A stretch of DNA of 64,000 bases from assembly GCA_021234155.1 (NCBI GenBank), contig JAJEKV010000049.1, forward strand, positions 10,516,292 to 10,580,291. The letters are read 5' to 3'. Below, in pieces: positions 47,101-58,960 of the stretch. The position numbers and the translations under genes are program-made. The notes under the pieces are model-generated. The model was not told where the DNA came from. It was given only the letters and a program-made list of their open reading frames with translations, and searched no databases. Origin of the DNA: Isoetes taiwanensis (taxonomy: Eukaryota; Streptophyta; Lycopodiopsida; Isoetales; Isoetaceae). Each line of letters begins with the position of its first letter. Position 1 is the first letter of the stretch.

Positions 47101-47422
47101 AGCAAATGATTGCTTGTGCCTCCATGATTTTAAGTTGCTCATCCACTTCTGTACTTGTTGCAGATATTGCTTGTGCTGTATTGTTGCTCCCTTCAGCAAT
47201 TCCTACACCTTCACCAGTTGTTGAGCTTTCTCCATTTGAACTGGAGCTAGTTCCCCCTGTACTTGATGTCCCTAAGACAACATTAGTACCATAACGTCTA
47301 TTTGTACTTGGCTCAATCAAGTACCACAGATTTTCAAACTCCAGAACTTCTTTAATACTTTGTTTCCAGATTTGAAAACCACTCTCACCTTTAAATACTT
47401 CAATTAAGTAGATTAGCACCAA
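44160..47422 (-). mobile_element. Rearranged Copia element (minus strand): gag, protease, integrase, then a second gag-protease piece
   Basis: From right to left: gag N-part (47422-47021) and a zinc-knuckle part (46957-46541, GPCYNCNNYGHLKADC). Then protease MIIDSGAERTITSS followed by the pre-integrase segment with KCAGCILGK (46376-45810). The integrase core (45806-45456) has HSDLCGP, LRTDMGDEF and NGIAEKRNR, i.e. D, D and E. The integrase C-terminal part starts at 45502. No reverse transcriptase or RNase H follows. Instead, near 44945, a second zinc knuckle (YNCGGKGHFANRC) and protease (LILDSGTEKTVTSSS) appear in the same open frame, and after the SINE-like insert another pre-integrase piece (VLCVPSLVRNLISVSQLVDM). 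The element is dead: frames are broken and the first HHCC histidine is lost (LWPERMRHVN). Confidence 0.85.
44430..44651 (+). mobile_element. SINE-like insert in the Copia relic
   Basis: CCAAGGTCACGGGTTCAACGCC contains a tRNA B box. The body has two GTAAAGTKGTGGGGGMAGGACC repeats. The 3' end reads GTGACGTTAAAATCT followed by about eight CTT units. The end resembles the GTGGACGTTAAAAA end of the LINEs, which suggests mobilisation by their reverse transcriptase. It splits the second protease (…SSSKML) from its continuation (TGYVKLGNGEMQ). The A-box part is not recognisable and no target duplication was found. Confidence 0.55.
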
Positions 47423-47444
47423 ATCTACTTGACATATTTACCAA

Positions 47445-47460
47445 GCTCTGATACCAAAGA
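47445..47460 (-). other. Primer-binding site of the Copia element
   Basis: AGCTCTGATACCAAAG is, on the minus strand, CTTTGGTATCAGAGCT, the methionine-tRNA primer site just upstream of gag. Confidence 0.75.
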
Positions 47461-47461
47461 A

Positions 47462-47675
47462 GAAAATAATGCTATAGTTTATCTTGTCTAGACACTTCAA
47501 AGATAAAATTGAATGTCTATTCTTTCAACTCCTTTCAAGACCTTCAATAACTCAATAGTCACAATATGTTAGAATTCAAACAATAGTTTTAACCATTAAC
47601 TTGCTACAGTAAAAAACACTGTAGCAGAGGTATTGACCGATACACTGTAGCAGTGTTGACTATGCCTTCGATAGC
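47462..47675 (-). repeat. Probable 5' LTR of the Copia element
   Basis: It lies right of the primer site. A boundary TG...CA near 47670 (minus strand TGCTTGGGCTATCG) would give an LTR of about 210 bases. CACTGTAGCAG occurs twice near its start (47623, 47644). The opposite LTR is missing, so the boundary is a guess. Confidence 0.4.
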
Positions 47676-47818
47676 CCAAGCATCACTTCATTCCGGCTCA
47701 ACACACCTGCATTCAACCATTAAGCAACCGATAAAATCATTAGATCCTTCTTCTCTATACGGATGAAAGAAACGGCGAAGGTGGCAACGGCGGGTAGGGA
47801 CCTCTCTTCCCCTCCCTC

Positions 47819-47853
47819 GAAGCTGTGCGTGATAGTCTCCCATCATCCGGCTT
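47819..47853 (-). ncRNA. Group II intron domain V (mitochondrial type)
   Basis: On the minus strand AAGCCGGATGATGGGAGACT continues as ATCACGCACAGCTTC. GATGG and CTATC close a GAGA tetraloop, AGC stands at the catalytic triad position and AAGC pairs with GCTT. This is the 34-35-base domain V pattern of plant organellar group II introns. The 3' exon that should follow to the left was not identified. Confidence 0.65.
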
Positions 47854-47935
47854 TCTTCCCCCCTTGCTTGCTTGCTTGGTTCGTCCGGCTCGCTCTCCGC
47901 GGATTCAATAGGGCACGCACACGCAAGTGTCTGTC

Positions 47936-48380
<445 letters not shown>

Positions 48381-48614
48381 ATTTACAGATCAAGATCCGG
48401 CCGCTATGGCGAGCCGATCGACCTGCTACCATCTAGATACAGCAACTGAGTTCTACTCTCAATACTTCATATAACCTTGAAGTTCAACATCTTGACCTTA
48501 GATTGCTCAACTTTTATCAACCTAGAATTTATCTAGGTCATATCACATTTTCATGCAAGATCATGATTATAACATGATTAAATTCTACACGTGAACATGT
48601 GGAAGACGTCCCTG

Positions 48615-48800
48615 TCAAGCATGGAGTAGGTCCTCATGCAAGGTGTCCAATAAAGCACGACCTGCTGCTGCAGACTCTCGGCCCCACTGTTTAGCAAAAT
48701 CTTTGACTGCTGCAATTGCGTTCACTATGCCAGTCATGCCTCGACGTCGGCTAAAGGCAGCTGTCCAAGTGTTCTTGCAGCCTTCTTGAAAGGCAGCATC
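48615..48800 (-). pseudogene. Unidentified exon-like fragment
   Basis: On the minus strand, after an AAATATAAAG acceptor, the open frame reads DAAFQEGCKNTWTAAFSRRR then GMTGIVNAIAAVKDFAKQWG, and ends GRALLDTLHEDLLHA before a stop. Composition and helix-like spacing of Ala and Leu look like a real protein end. I do not recognise the family. No further exon was found upstream. Confidence 0.35.
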
Positions 48801-48860
48801 CTTTATATTTATTTGGTCTGACGTCTAATGAAAATTATTCATTTTTCTATTTTGATGCAG

Positions 48861-49017
48861 GATTCAATGATGCAGGAAGAAGAATCGACAATAACAGGAG
48901 ACCGGAATGCTCTAAATTCTTCAACATTATCTCAATTAGTCTCACAATAGATCAATCACATGATGCCCAAGATGCCGAGCCTTGAGTTTACTCTTGGAAG
49001 ATTGAACTGTGTGAAAG
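48861..49017 (+). pseudogene. Exon-like fragment, perhaps from a KANADI-type gene
   Basis: A TTTTGATGCAG acceptor and an AAAG^GTGAGC donor bound 157 bases. One frame, with a single stop in the middle, gives ALNSSTLSQLVSQ and then MMPKMPSLEFTLGRLN. The phrase PSLEFTLGR resembles the C-terminal motif of KANADI (GARP) transcription factors. No Myb-like domain is nearby. The assignment rests on nine residues. Confidence 0.3.
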
Positions 49018-50415
49018 GTGAGCATTCTAAAACAAGTTTATTTGATTTGGTTTTTACCTTTCTATTGAAAACCCGATGAAACATAACAGGTTGTGATTTT
49101 AGAACAGTCCAATGTAATTGCAGTCAATTGATTTGTTGTGATAAATAACCTCTTCATAATCAGGTTTAAAATCTGCCTTAGATCCTCATTCTAGAACATT
49201 TTTATGCAAATTTTCTTTATGCCATTCCTATTCTTCTAAATCCTAAAAACAGTTAAACTTGTAAAACTAGGAAGAATACGAACACCTTGTTATGTTGTAG
49301 AAGCCAATCTTCCAAAATACATTGGATTTGAGCTGTTGTGAATTTTTGGGATTTTCTGGCTTTGTGGGCATGCTTGGATTTTTGCTAAACATAGTATTTC
49401 CTAATTCTTTTTCTCAACATATCATTAGCACGCTTGCTTAACATTGGGATATGTAGCCTTGAACGTGAAAGATGTGTTCCTACAAGTAAATAATGACACT
49501 GCTAATTTGTTAGATAGCTACTTTATTGATTTGTAGCACGCCAGTATGCAATTATCAAAGCTATCCAGCAATGATGCCTAGTCACTTATTTAACCAAAAC
49601 TTTGAAAAGAATAACCTTGTTGTCTTAAGTCGACCTATGCATTGCTGGACATTGTTGTGCTATTCATTCTGCAGTAGCTGGAGTTGGCTTTGTTGAATGC
49701 TTGATTTGAGCACATGCTTGCAAAGTTTGCACGCTTTTCATTTGTTAAGTATGGTCATTGTTCATGCCATACCACTCCACTTAATTGGTATATGTGCTTT
49801 TCTTGGGAGCTTCATATTGCTTGTTTGATATTCTTGCTTGGCAAAGAACTAACTTACTGTCTAAATGAAATGCAACAATTTATAGGATTTGCTGCAGGTG
49901 TCCCCCCTCTCAGATTGCTCCTAATGCCGAGGATCCTTAAAGATTTAACATGTTGTTATGTGGTCCCTATTTATCTATTCACCTCAAATTGCCTTCCTAT
50001 CCATGTCGCACATTTGCGTTGCAAGAAGCCGCATTCTATCCAATAGCCAAATACAAATATTCTAATTGCCATTTCTATAAGAGTAAGAGAGCATGTTCCC
50101 CTTGTTCCCAACTGTTACAATCAAGGCAATGTTCTACTTCATATTGAACAAAGATAATATGGATGTCTGTCTCTTCATTGTCACTTTGATAGCCAAATTC
50201 TTGCAGGCATGAATGCATGTATCAAAATGACTATTCATGCTTTAGGCTTGCTTTTGGAAACTCTAGATGTCTTTACTATGATGTACATATTTTTTTTTAC
50301 TATGATGCAACATTCTAGTAAAAACATAAAGACATTCCTACAAAAATCTCAAAAGCTGAGAGGCACCCAAACAACTCATAATTGTTGCAATCAATAGATA
50401 AATCTAATAAAGATA

Positions 50416-50960
50416 ATGCCATTGATCCGAGCCATCGGATTGGTATTCTCAAATGAGCGAGCATGCATTTCTCCCATGCATGCATGCATTTTCTGGGGCT
50501 TTGGTTCGTTTGGGGATCGCTATTTCTTGCAGGTTCTTCATCGACTTCTCATCACCGTTTTCTCCTCTCTCAAGAGTTCCCTTGACTCTCCCTTGGCAGG
50601 GCAGGGGCGTCTCCTTGCTTGCTTTGCCAGTTTGGTGTCTTTTTCCATGTTGTGACATGTTCTTCCCCTTGTTCCTTTTTTGGCCATCTTTCAACCTTCG
50701 ACCTCGATCTCATTTTGATAAGGAAGTTCTCTTTTTGTCGGGAGCTTTTGTCTATTTTCATGCAAGCCCTTATTCGAGAATGCCATCGATCTGAGCCATT
50801 GGATCGGTATTCTTAAATGGGCAAGCATGCATCTCTCCCATGCATGCATTTTCTGGGGCTCTGGTTTGTTGGGGGGTCGCTATTTCTTGCAGGTTCTTCA
50901 TCAACTTCTCATTGGCATTTTCTCCTCTCTCAGCAGTTCTCTTGATTCCCACCCATCCTC
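50416..50960 (+). repeat. Direct repeat, two copies 363 bp apart, with GCATGC palindromes
   Basis: ATGCCATYGATCYGAGCCAT starts both copies (50416 and 50779). Both continue through GCATGCAT runs, TTTTCTGGGGCT, TCGCTATTTCTTGCAGGTTC and TTTTCTCCTCTCTC. The same order is found in reverse orientation at 55.7-56.3 kb, so this is one repeat family present in both orientations. No long frame is conserved between copies. Confidence 0.7.
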
Positions 50961-51294
50961 CCTTATGGTGTTCTCATTGAGCTTTGTAAAACATTGAGTA
51001 CAAATAGATCCCTCACTAGGGATAGATAAATTTGGAAATATGAACTTTAAATGCTCCGAAACTAGACAATCATCGACAGCATGATGAAACTGAAGAATAC
51101 AACATAAAAGATGGTTTTATCCGCCACTAGGTCGATGCAAAGGTGAGAAGACTTGGTGACTGCTCCTCATTAGGTTTTGAAAAAACCCAAGCAAATAGTT
51201 GAAGCACGACCCCACGCACTATGGCAACCACAAGACCTCACACAATCCTGTAGAATGAAGGCTGAAAGAAAAATAACCCGTCAATGAGTTAGAT

Positions 51295-51640
51295 GCCATA
51301 GGCAAGAAGACTCGGAGGCTCCAAGGCCACGCCGAGAAAGAAACAACAGCCGACCAATCGGGAACCCTCCGCGGAATGACCATCGCCAAAAAAAAATAAC
51401 CGATTAGTGCTGCCTCGGAGGCTACAGCGCCACGCCGAGAAAAAACAATAAACATGATCTCGGAGGCAATAGCGCCACGCCGAGAGAAAATATGAATAAT
51501 AAATATTGACTCAGAGGCTACAATGTCACATCGAGAGAAAACATGAATGAATAAATAAAAATACTAGTGCCATGCCGAGAAAGAGTAAACCAATAAGTAT
51601 GCCTCAGAGGCTACAAAGCCACGCTGAGAAAATAAAGAAT
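51295..51640 (+). repeat. Array of about six hairpin-forming repeats
   Basis: Units of the type CTCGGAGGCTACAGCGCCAC-GCCGAGA occur near 51309, 51414, 51460, 51508, 51572 (half) and 51602, separated by A-rich spacers of 20 to 70 bases. CTCGG and CCGAG pair in each full unit. In the last unit CTCAG faces CTGAG, and at 51508 CTCAG faces ATCGAG, which only partly pairs. Confidence 0.65.
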
Positions 51641-51716
51641 GCAAATTTAAAGGACATAGAAAAGGAAATAACGAACACGATCAAATGAAAAAACCATCAA
51701 GGGAGGGAGGGTGAGG

Positions 51717-51872
51717 GAAACTGATAGGATAGAGAAGAAGGAGAAATCTAGCTCAAGAGAACGCCGATGACAGAACAATGAAGAGAGGCTGAATAAATAG
51801 GATGAGTGACAAAGGGACGTCCCCATCCAAGGAATGTCGGATCTATTGCTGTCGCAATATAACCGTGGCATT
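51717..51872. repeat. 156-bp direct repeat, left copy
   Basis: Starts GAAACTGATAGGATAGAGAAG and ends CCGTGGCATT; the partner is 58438-58593. Here the end continues as CCTAGGATGGG, which pairs back with CCCATCCAAGGAATG and closes a hairpin of about 30 base pairs around TCTATTGCTGTCGCAATA. Confidence 0.85.
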
Positions 51873-54800
51873 CCTAGGATGGGTCCTATGATAGGCATAT
51901 ACTGGCCAATAGAAGAGGAACAAACTCAAAAACTACTCAGCCCTAAAAGAATAATGCAAACTCTGTTGACAGGAGGGAAAAAGACGACACAAATGACAAA
52001 TAGGATGGTAGAAGACAAGACGAGAGTGGCAAATTTCGGAAAAATGATATAACAGATATCAAAGGGGCAAAGAAGCAACAAGATAATAGAGCAATAAGAT
52101 AAACGTGCAGAAGGGGCAAGTCAGAGGTACTAGAGTACCGAAGGAAATGGCTCGTCGAGAGCAGAGAGCAACCAAGGCAACCGAAGTAAATGAAGGGAAG
52201 AAGAAACCAAGAAAATGGAGCAAAACGGGATAAAGAGAAGAAAGAGACAATGGAGCAATAAAGAAGTAGAATGAGCAAGTAACGCCGGAAGATAATGGGA
52301 TGAGTAAAAAGGACACAATGGAAAAATGCAGAGAGATAAAGGAACATCAACAAAATGACACAATGAAACAATGTAGTAAGAGATGGAGAACGGAACTTAC
52401 GGACAACAGCAGTCCAAACCACAAACATATGTAAAGATCTCAAATAACTAATATAGCAGTAGATACTACACTAACAAAGATACCATAAAACCGAACTAGC
52501 CTTCATGGCAATAGAAAAGAGCAAAAAGACAAAGAAACCAGATACGGAACCATGCAATAAAAGAAGTAATAAGGTCAACAAAGTTAAACAGAGCAACAAG
52601 CCAAAGGAATTCTATGAAGGAAAGAATGTACCGTCAAAAAGGAGAAATGATATCCAATGGCGCTATTGAGATAATGAGGAGCATATAGCCACTCGAGCAC
52701 AACAAATCCACAATGGGTTAACGCAGAAATAATAGAATAGTCAGAGCAAAGAAGTGAAGTGGAGAATTGGGTCATCTATCAACATCAAAACTAAAAAATG
52801 ACGAATCGAAACTGAAGAAACAACTGAGATTACGGTAATAGAAGGAGGAAGGTGAAACAAGAGCCAATATAATGAAATGGAAAAATGAACGTGGCATACG
52901 TTGATAGAGAAAATGGCCAAACGACCGCACATCGGTATCATGCCGAAAAAGAAACAAAGGTAGGCCACTGGAACACATGAAGAAACATGAACATACGTAA
53001 CATCATACCATACTGAAGCACAAAGGCCATCTCTAGCACCTTGATCAACGTCTCAACTAAAAGAAATGAATTCAATCACCATAGGAGATATGGGGAACGA
53101 CGAGGAAAGCAGTCGCCTATGGGACAAGGCCTCCCTCGACAAAAAAATACCAAGCCAATGTTAGCATAAAGATCTGCCAATTGTATTTAGAAGGAAATAC
53201 ATCATAAACATGCAAAATAGAGAACTATAAAACTAACTATTATGGGACAAAAAAGCCCTAATAGGAGCAAAGCAGAGGAAAGAACAACGATGTGTAAAGA
53301 ATTAACAAAAAAGGAACATGAGAAGAATGGGTTAACCAAGACAGATGGAACAAACACAAAAATAGCAGACCAAAGGAGCAGCTAGAACGATGGGGTATAG
53401 AAACTAAAGATACAAATGAATCAAATAGGGGCAAATGGATACAACTAAGGGGCGCCTAAGGTGGAACAATCATGGAGCAAGGGAGCACATAAGCAAGTGG
53501 CTAGCAGAGACGATGAGGTAATGGTAACCAATGAAATGAAGAGACCAAAGGGATTACATGAACTTGACCAATATAGATGGAGCAATGACAACAAAGGAGC
53601 TGACGTGGCTGGGAACCATGGTGCCCTCAGACTACAATAAAAGAAAGAAGCAAGCAAGAGCGGAACAATGGAATAATAGCGGGCAAATGTAGGATGCAAG
53701 AGAAAATAGAAAGACTAAAACAAAAAGGAACAAAGAATGAGATATAAAGAAGAAAATGAAAGGGACAAATCTTTTCAAAGAGATCAACAGCATAGTCAAA
53801 GTACCATTAACCCAGCAAATTCAAGGAACACAAGGAACCACTAGAATCATAACTAGCCATATGTAATGCCCTTTCAATGGCAAGACTAAGAACCTACCAC
53901 AACCCAACAATCAGAGAGCAATAAAAAATGGACCCCATGACCAAAAATAATAAATGGGTTAAGTGGGCAAAACCCAATCAAGCTATGGCATAACAAGAAA
54001 ATGAAAAATAATAATAGAGATAAGGAAAGAAATGGAAGTCACGAGACAAAAATCGTGCAAGCATAAGAAATCCCAAACAAAACCCAAGAACGACGTAAAT
54101 GCAGAGCACAAATAGTGAACCCCGAAAACATGCAGAATAAGAAGAATAGAACTCCTGTCAAAAGTCATATTCACACCGGACGATAAGCACTTGTCAAACT
54201 AAAAAATATAACATCACGAGAATGCAAAGATAGAATTTGACGAAATATCAAAGTGATTAACTAGACATCCAACTATGAAAATACCACATGCGAAATGAAT
54301 GCCGATACATTCTACGAAACAACGTGTAACTGGAACGAAAACAACTAAATAAGCCTCTATGACTAGAAGTGAGGACTAAAACCTGTGCCATCCAATGCGG
54401 AGGATCAACTAAGGAGAAATAATACCAAACCGAGACCTTCCACGTGAGAATGGCAAGGGCATAGAAAGACCAGATCTACCCGGACATAAACTGTAGAAGC
54501 CTAGAATAACTCGTCTGAATTTGCCTTAACCAATGCATATGAAACCATGAGCAGATCACGTATAAACAGCACCAGGTAGATGAATCAAGTAACATTATCT
54601 CTCGCGGTGTGAGATCATGTAACCCGGAAACCCCAAGATAAAGGTGCAGATGCCACTGTAACAAATATGCAGGACTCCAAGATGCATACATCGTATAGAC
54701 ACACAATGCAGCTTCTCGACAACACAAGCCAACTCCTAGCATGGGATGTAAGGACTATCAACATAGATGAAAATTGCCAAAAAATATGCACTGACATGAA

Positions 54801-55315
54801 ACTTGACAAATGATCACACCGTAACTTAACGTCATACCACTTTGGTAGCATCCCTTCCGGGATCCATGACATCACATTTTCAAGCACACACCACATACTG
54901 ACCCAGAGATGGAAAGATGAAGGACGACAACAAGCACCGATCCTGGCTATAGTAACATGAAAACGACACGAGGACAAAATATATGTGCAGCAATTGGAAA
55001 ATGAATTAGCAACCTAGATGGAGATAAGGCAAAGGATGCAAGCACACATCTCTAACTACAGTAAGAACCATATGTAAATGAGGATACACCCTGTGCAGAT
55101 CGTCGAGCTAAAAAATATCTCAGCACGATGCAAAGAGGAAAGGGAACTCACTTTAAAGATAATAGAAGGAATTGGTGAAGTTCTACCAACTGTAAAAGAA
55201 AGGCAATGCTAATGTTGGGTTCCAACATAACCACAAACAAAAAACATAAAATAACCCATAAAGAACTCCTTAGGTCGTCACCCATCTGTGGCATTGGCTA
55301 AAAGAAAAATCAAGA

Positions 55316-55350
55316 TTCTTGCACTGCGACTCGCATGAAACCAACAAATA
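55316..55350. repeat. 32-bp repeat, first copy
   Basis: TTCTTGCACTGCGACTCGCA followed by TGAAACCAACAA is found here and again at about 55914-55945, where it forms the end of the hairpin-bearing repeat. Confidence 0.7.
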
Positions 55351-55727
55351 GATAGGCTTCTCATTCATCTCAGCAGATTTTCTACAATGGTGGACACTGG
55401 ATAGCCGCACACATGCGAACTACCCACGAAAAATAAAGGGAAAATCCAATTATATCATTTGGACCCCAAAAACAAATACAATGCTTAAGGGGCTTAGACA
55501 AACGTAAGGCATAGAATCGCTCCCAAAAACCCGCGCATGGAGAAGTCAAAACGGATGGCGCTCGCCAACCTGTACCTGCACATCACCAACAACAAACGAG
55601 AAACATACCAAAGAATAGCATCACCCGATTGGGTGGAAAAAAAGCATCACCCAAGGGGAAAAACATGATAAACGTAACTTGTACAAAAAATATAATAAAC
55701 AAAGAAGGGGGGAGGGGGTGGGTTCAA

Positions 55728-56292
55728 AGAGAATAAGGTACTCACTGAGAGAGAGAGGAAGCGCCCGATGAAACGTCGATGAAGAACTCGCAATAAGTAG
55801 CAAACACCCAACCTGATGAACGGCCCAAAGCGCATCACGATGCGATGCATGCATGCAATGCATGCATGCTCGTCTTGAGCAAGAATGCCAATTCGCTACG
55901 CGAATCGACGACATTCTTGCACTGCGACTCGCATGAAACCAACAAAGCGCCCGAATACCAAAGGACTTCCTTAACAAACTAGGATCGAGGGCCGAAGGTC
56001 ACAGGGATGAAGGCTAAAGGCCTGGAAAGGACAAAAGAGAAAGCAACGCCAAATTGGCCAAACCAGGCAGGAAGAAGCCCCTCCCCTGCCTGGAAACAAA
56101 TCAAAGAGAATAAGGTACTGCTGAGAGAAGAGGAAGCGCCGATGAAACGTCGATGAAGAACTCTGCAATAAGTAGCAAACACCCAACCTGATGAACGGCC
56201 CAAAACGCATGCGATGCATGCATGCGACGCATGCAATGCATGCATGCTCGTCTTGAGCAAGAATGCCGATTCGCTACGCGAATCGACGACAT
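55728..56292 (-). repeat. Tandem repeat, two copies about 370-380 bp apart, with covarying hairpins
   Basis: GAGAATAAGGTACT, GCGCC(C)GATGAAACGTCGATGA, AGTAGCAAACACCCAACC, GCATGC clusters and CGTCTTGAGCAAGAATGCC occur in the same order at 55729-55916 and 56106-56290. Read on the minus strand they correspond to the repeat at 50.4-50.96 kb. Each ends with a perfect short hairpin, ATTCGC-TAC-GCGAAT. Confidence 0.75.
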
Positions 56293-58437
56293 CAATTATG
56301 TTAGACCTCAGCACCACATAAGGTGAGTGTTGTGAATTGCAACCAACGGGCCACAACACTGATAGACAACAAATAGTAGCGCAAATAAGGATAACAAGCA
56401 TGTGTGAGCGTATCCTCGAAAACACCTACAATAACAATGGTTAATGCTAAACGAAACCAACATATAGAAAAACAACTCTAAGAACCGTGTATACACATAT
56501 ATTGAAAATAGAACGAGTGAAGTTCCTGAGAATGCATACCTGAACCCCCTGTTGATAGAAGAACGTACCCTAAATAGATGCACGAGCAATAAAAAACTAG
56601 AAACCTCCAACAAATTGACCAAAAAAGGCTAAACTATAAACACACCAGGAATACTGGAATGTAAAATTAAGGAAATCGTAGAAAACAATTGGGGCATCGA
56701 AATACCATTACTATATTATGGTTAAGGGAAGAAAATAGGGAAGAACGTCACAAGAAGCCTAGGCAAAGCGGCAACCATGCTAAACCTGGAACTCCTAATA
56801 CTAAACTTCTCGCTCAAGAGAAACTTGTCAGGAACCAAACAACAAGGACGATGGAGCATTAAACCCCCAACCCAGACTGCGAAGCTAGATTCAGAGAGAA
56901 ACCAAGCCGGACTCACCAATCCAAGGGTTAGTTATATTCACAACATCAACCAACAAGAGAGAGGCACCTCTATTACGCCATTAATATGCAAACAAGAAGA
57001 AAAAACCCTCAGAATGTTATGTACCAAAATACAAAATAAGGAGAAACTACGAAACCAAAAAGGAGGGGAGAAAAGGGGCAACTTAACAACAAAGACTAAA
57101 GCAACTTTAAAGGAGACGAAGCAAGCAAAAGAGTAGATGCAGAACCAACAAAAAGGAGCAGGAACACACAAGCTCGAGAAAGAAAAATAAAGAGCACAGG
57201 AACAAGGATCTAGGCTCTAGCAAGTACAAGAAACGAAAGAGCGAGAAATAATAAAGCTAATAGGAAATATACGAAAACCATAAAAAGCAAAGGATAATGC
57301 AAGGCATATTAAAGATAAAAACGAGAAAAGATAAAGCTGAAAGGAAAGAAAAAGATAAGATAGATAAACAGATGGAATGAACCCTGTCGGGGCCTAAAGT
57401 AAACACAGAGGATTGAATGGGAATAAACATAAACGAAAGGAGGTGCAAGGGCCCTATAACAAAATAAAAAAGGGAAAGCAGAATTCCGGTATCCCCCAGC
57501 AAAAAGGGGACAACCTGGTAACCCGCTTCCAAGTGTTTGCAACAGAGGCGGAAGCGGTTGCCGATTGCAGGGGAAAAGAAGCGAGAGAGGGATTGCGAGG
57601 GACGATTGCAGATGAGTGATTGCGAGGGAAGATTGCAGAAGATTGAAGATTGCTGAGTATGCCTCATAGGATCAGCCAAGGAAAGCAGAGGCGGTCAAAG
57701 CGAGAACCGATGGCAGAAGCGAATCTAAAAGGGAAATGCAATAACAGATTTAACCCCTCAAATCCGGCAAGGTAGGTCGGAATAGATCTTCACCGCCAAC
57801 TATTCTGTATAACAAGGGCAAAATCGATCCACAAACCAGACAGAAGCAAAGATACGACCTGAGGCAGGAGGAAAGCAATTCTGGAAAACCTAATCCAGGG
57901 CATGATGTCGAAACCAAGGGGCTGGATAAGAAGAGATAAGAGAGAGCAGCAGACATACAGAGGAAAAAGGGAAGGAGTAAAAGACCTGAACCATGAATCC
58001 ATCATCGCCAAAGGGATGCATGATCACGAACCCAAGGACATCATGCTTTCAAATCAAACAAAAAGCAAAGAAGGAAAAACCTGACTGACAAGCCGTGGCA
58101 CTCTATTCCTGTACACCGGAGCAGAACAACCACCACCGATGCACGAAGCCTGCAAAACAAAAACCAATAGCAGAAATATTGTAAACAACGAGATTCATAC
58201 CTTCCGTGTAAGAAATTCATTCTGGGAGCATGGAGTGCTTGATGCAAGTCAGGCGGCTTGTGGAAATCCGAGTTTGTGGAGCGTGATGTGCCTTGAAGCA
58301 GGTCGTGCTGCCTGGAGAAACATCTGAATTTGTTTGTGGCCAGAGATGGAGCGAGTGGGGCTGCTTGTAGAAAATATTGAATCTTTTAGTGGAGCGTGGA
58401 AACTGATTGGACAGGCAGCTATCCACAAAGAACCCTA

Positions 58438-58593
58438 GAAACTGATAGGATAGAGAAGAAGGAGAAATCTAGCTCAAGAGAACGCCGATGACAGAACAAT
58501 GAAGAGAGGCTGAATAAATAGGATGAGTGACAAAGGGACGTCCCCATCCAAGGAATGTCGGTTCTATTGCTATCGCAATAGAACCGTGGCATT
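58438..58593. repeat. 156-bp direct repeat, right copy
   Basis: Nearly identical to 51717-51872. CGGTTCTATTGC pairs perfectly with GCAATAGAACCG around TATC. After CCGTGGCATT the sequence changes to GTAAATATTG, so the outer hairpin arm of the left copy is absent. Confidence 0.85.
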
Positions 58594-58720
58594 GTAAATA
58601 TTGTTTTTTATCGCGTGGCATGCGTGAACAGCCCCTTGCTTTTTCGAGGTGTAAATGTTGTTTTTTTTTGTCGCAGTGGGACGCGTGATCAACCCCTCGC
58701 TTTTCGAGGTTTTTTCTAGC
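58594..58720 (+). repeat. Tandem duplication of about 60 bp
   Basis: GTAAATATTGTTTTTTATCG and GTAAATGTTGTTTTTTTTTG start two units. Each continues GGCATGCGTGAACAGCCCC or GGGACGCGTGATCAACCCC and ends TCGCTTTTCGAGGT or a variant. Confidence 0.65.
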
Positions 58721-58799
58721 TATTGGTTTTTTTGTTTGTGATGTGAAGGTCCAGGAGTGATGTGCGACTTCGGTATTCTCTGTGGAGCATGGGCTTTTT

Positions 58800-58960
58800 G
58801 TTTTTGTGGGAACGTTTATCAGTCTTGCGTTGTCCAAGCCCCTTGCCGAGATTTTATCGCTAGGGTTTTCCCTCGAAAACCCGAAACGGTGGGGTTTTTT
58901 AACCCCGGCGATAAGCTCTCGGCAGGTACACTAGCCAACATCTGTAGCACACAATTTTAA
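58800..58960 (+). mobile_element. LINE 3' end remnant (copy F, diverged)
   Basis: GGGTTTTCCCTCGAAAACCC followed by GGTGGGGTTTTTTAACCCC at 58862-58905 corresponds to the hairpin region of the other LINE copies. The GTGGACGATAAAAA end and a microsatellite are missing. Loop bases differ from the other copies. Confidence 0.5.

Larger units (their letters stand above)
48381..50410. other. AT-rich stretch with two exon-like fragments
   Basis: Outside the fragments at 48615-48800 and 48861-49017 I see only AT-rich DNA. The plus frame 49714-50046 (110 codons) is Cys- and Leu-rich, with no motif I know. GGATTTGCTGCAG at about 49887 resembles an intron end. Confidence 0.35.
50990..58437. other. Purine-skewed region without coding capacity
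   Basis: The plus strand is strikingly rich in A and G over about 7 kb, so minus-strand frames are hydrophobic and low in complexity (for example 51943-52443). No conserved domain, splice pattern or tRNA was recognised. It is bounded by the 156-bp direct repeats and contains the repeat blocks listed separately. It could be the body of a large non-coding mobile element. Confidence 0.5.

Noticed and set aside
51943-58250. Many hydrophobic minus-strand frames that look like membrane proteins
   Set aside because: They are the translation of the purine-rich plus strand (T/C-rich complement), lack conserved motifs and overlap each other in several frames.
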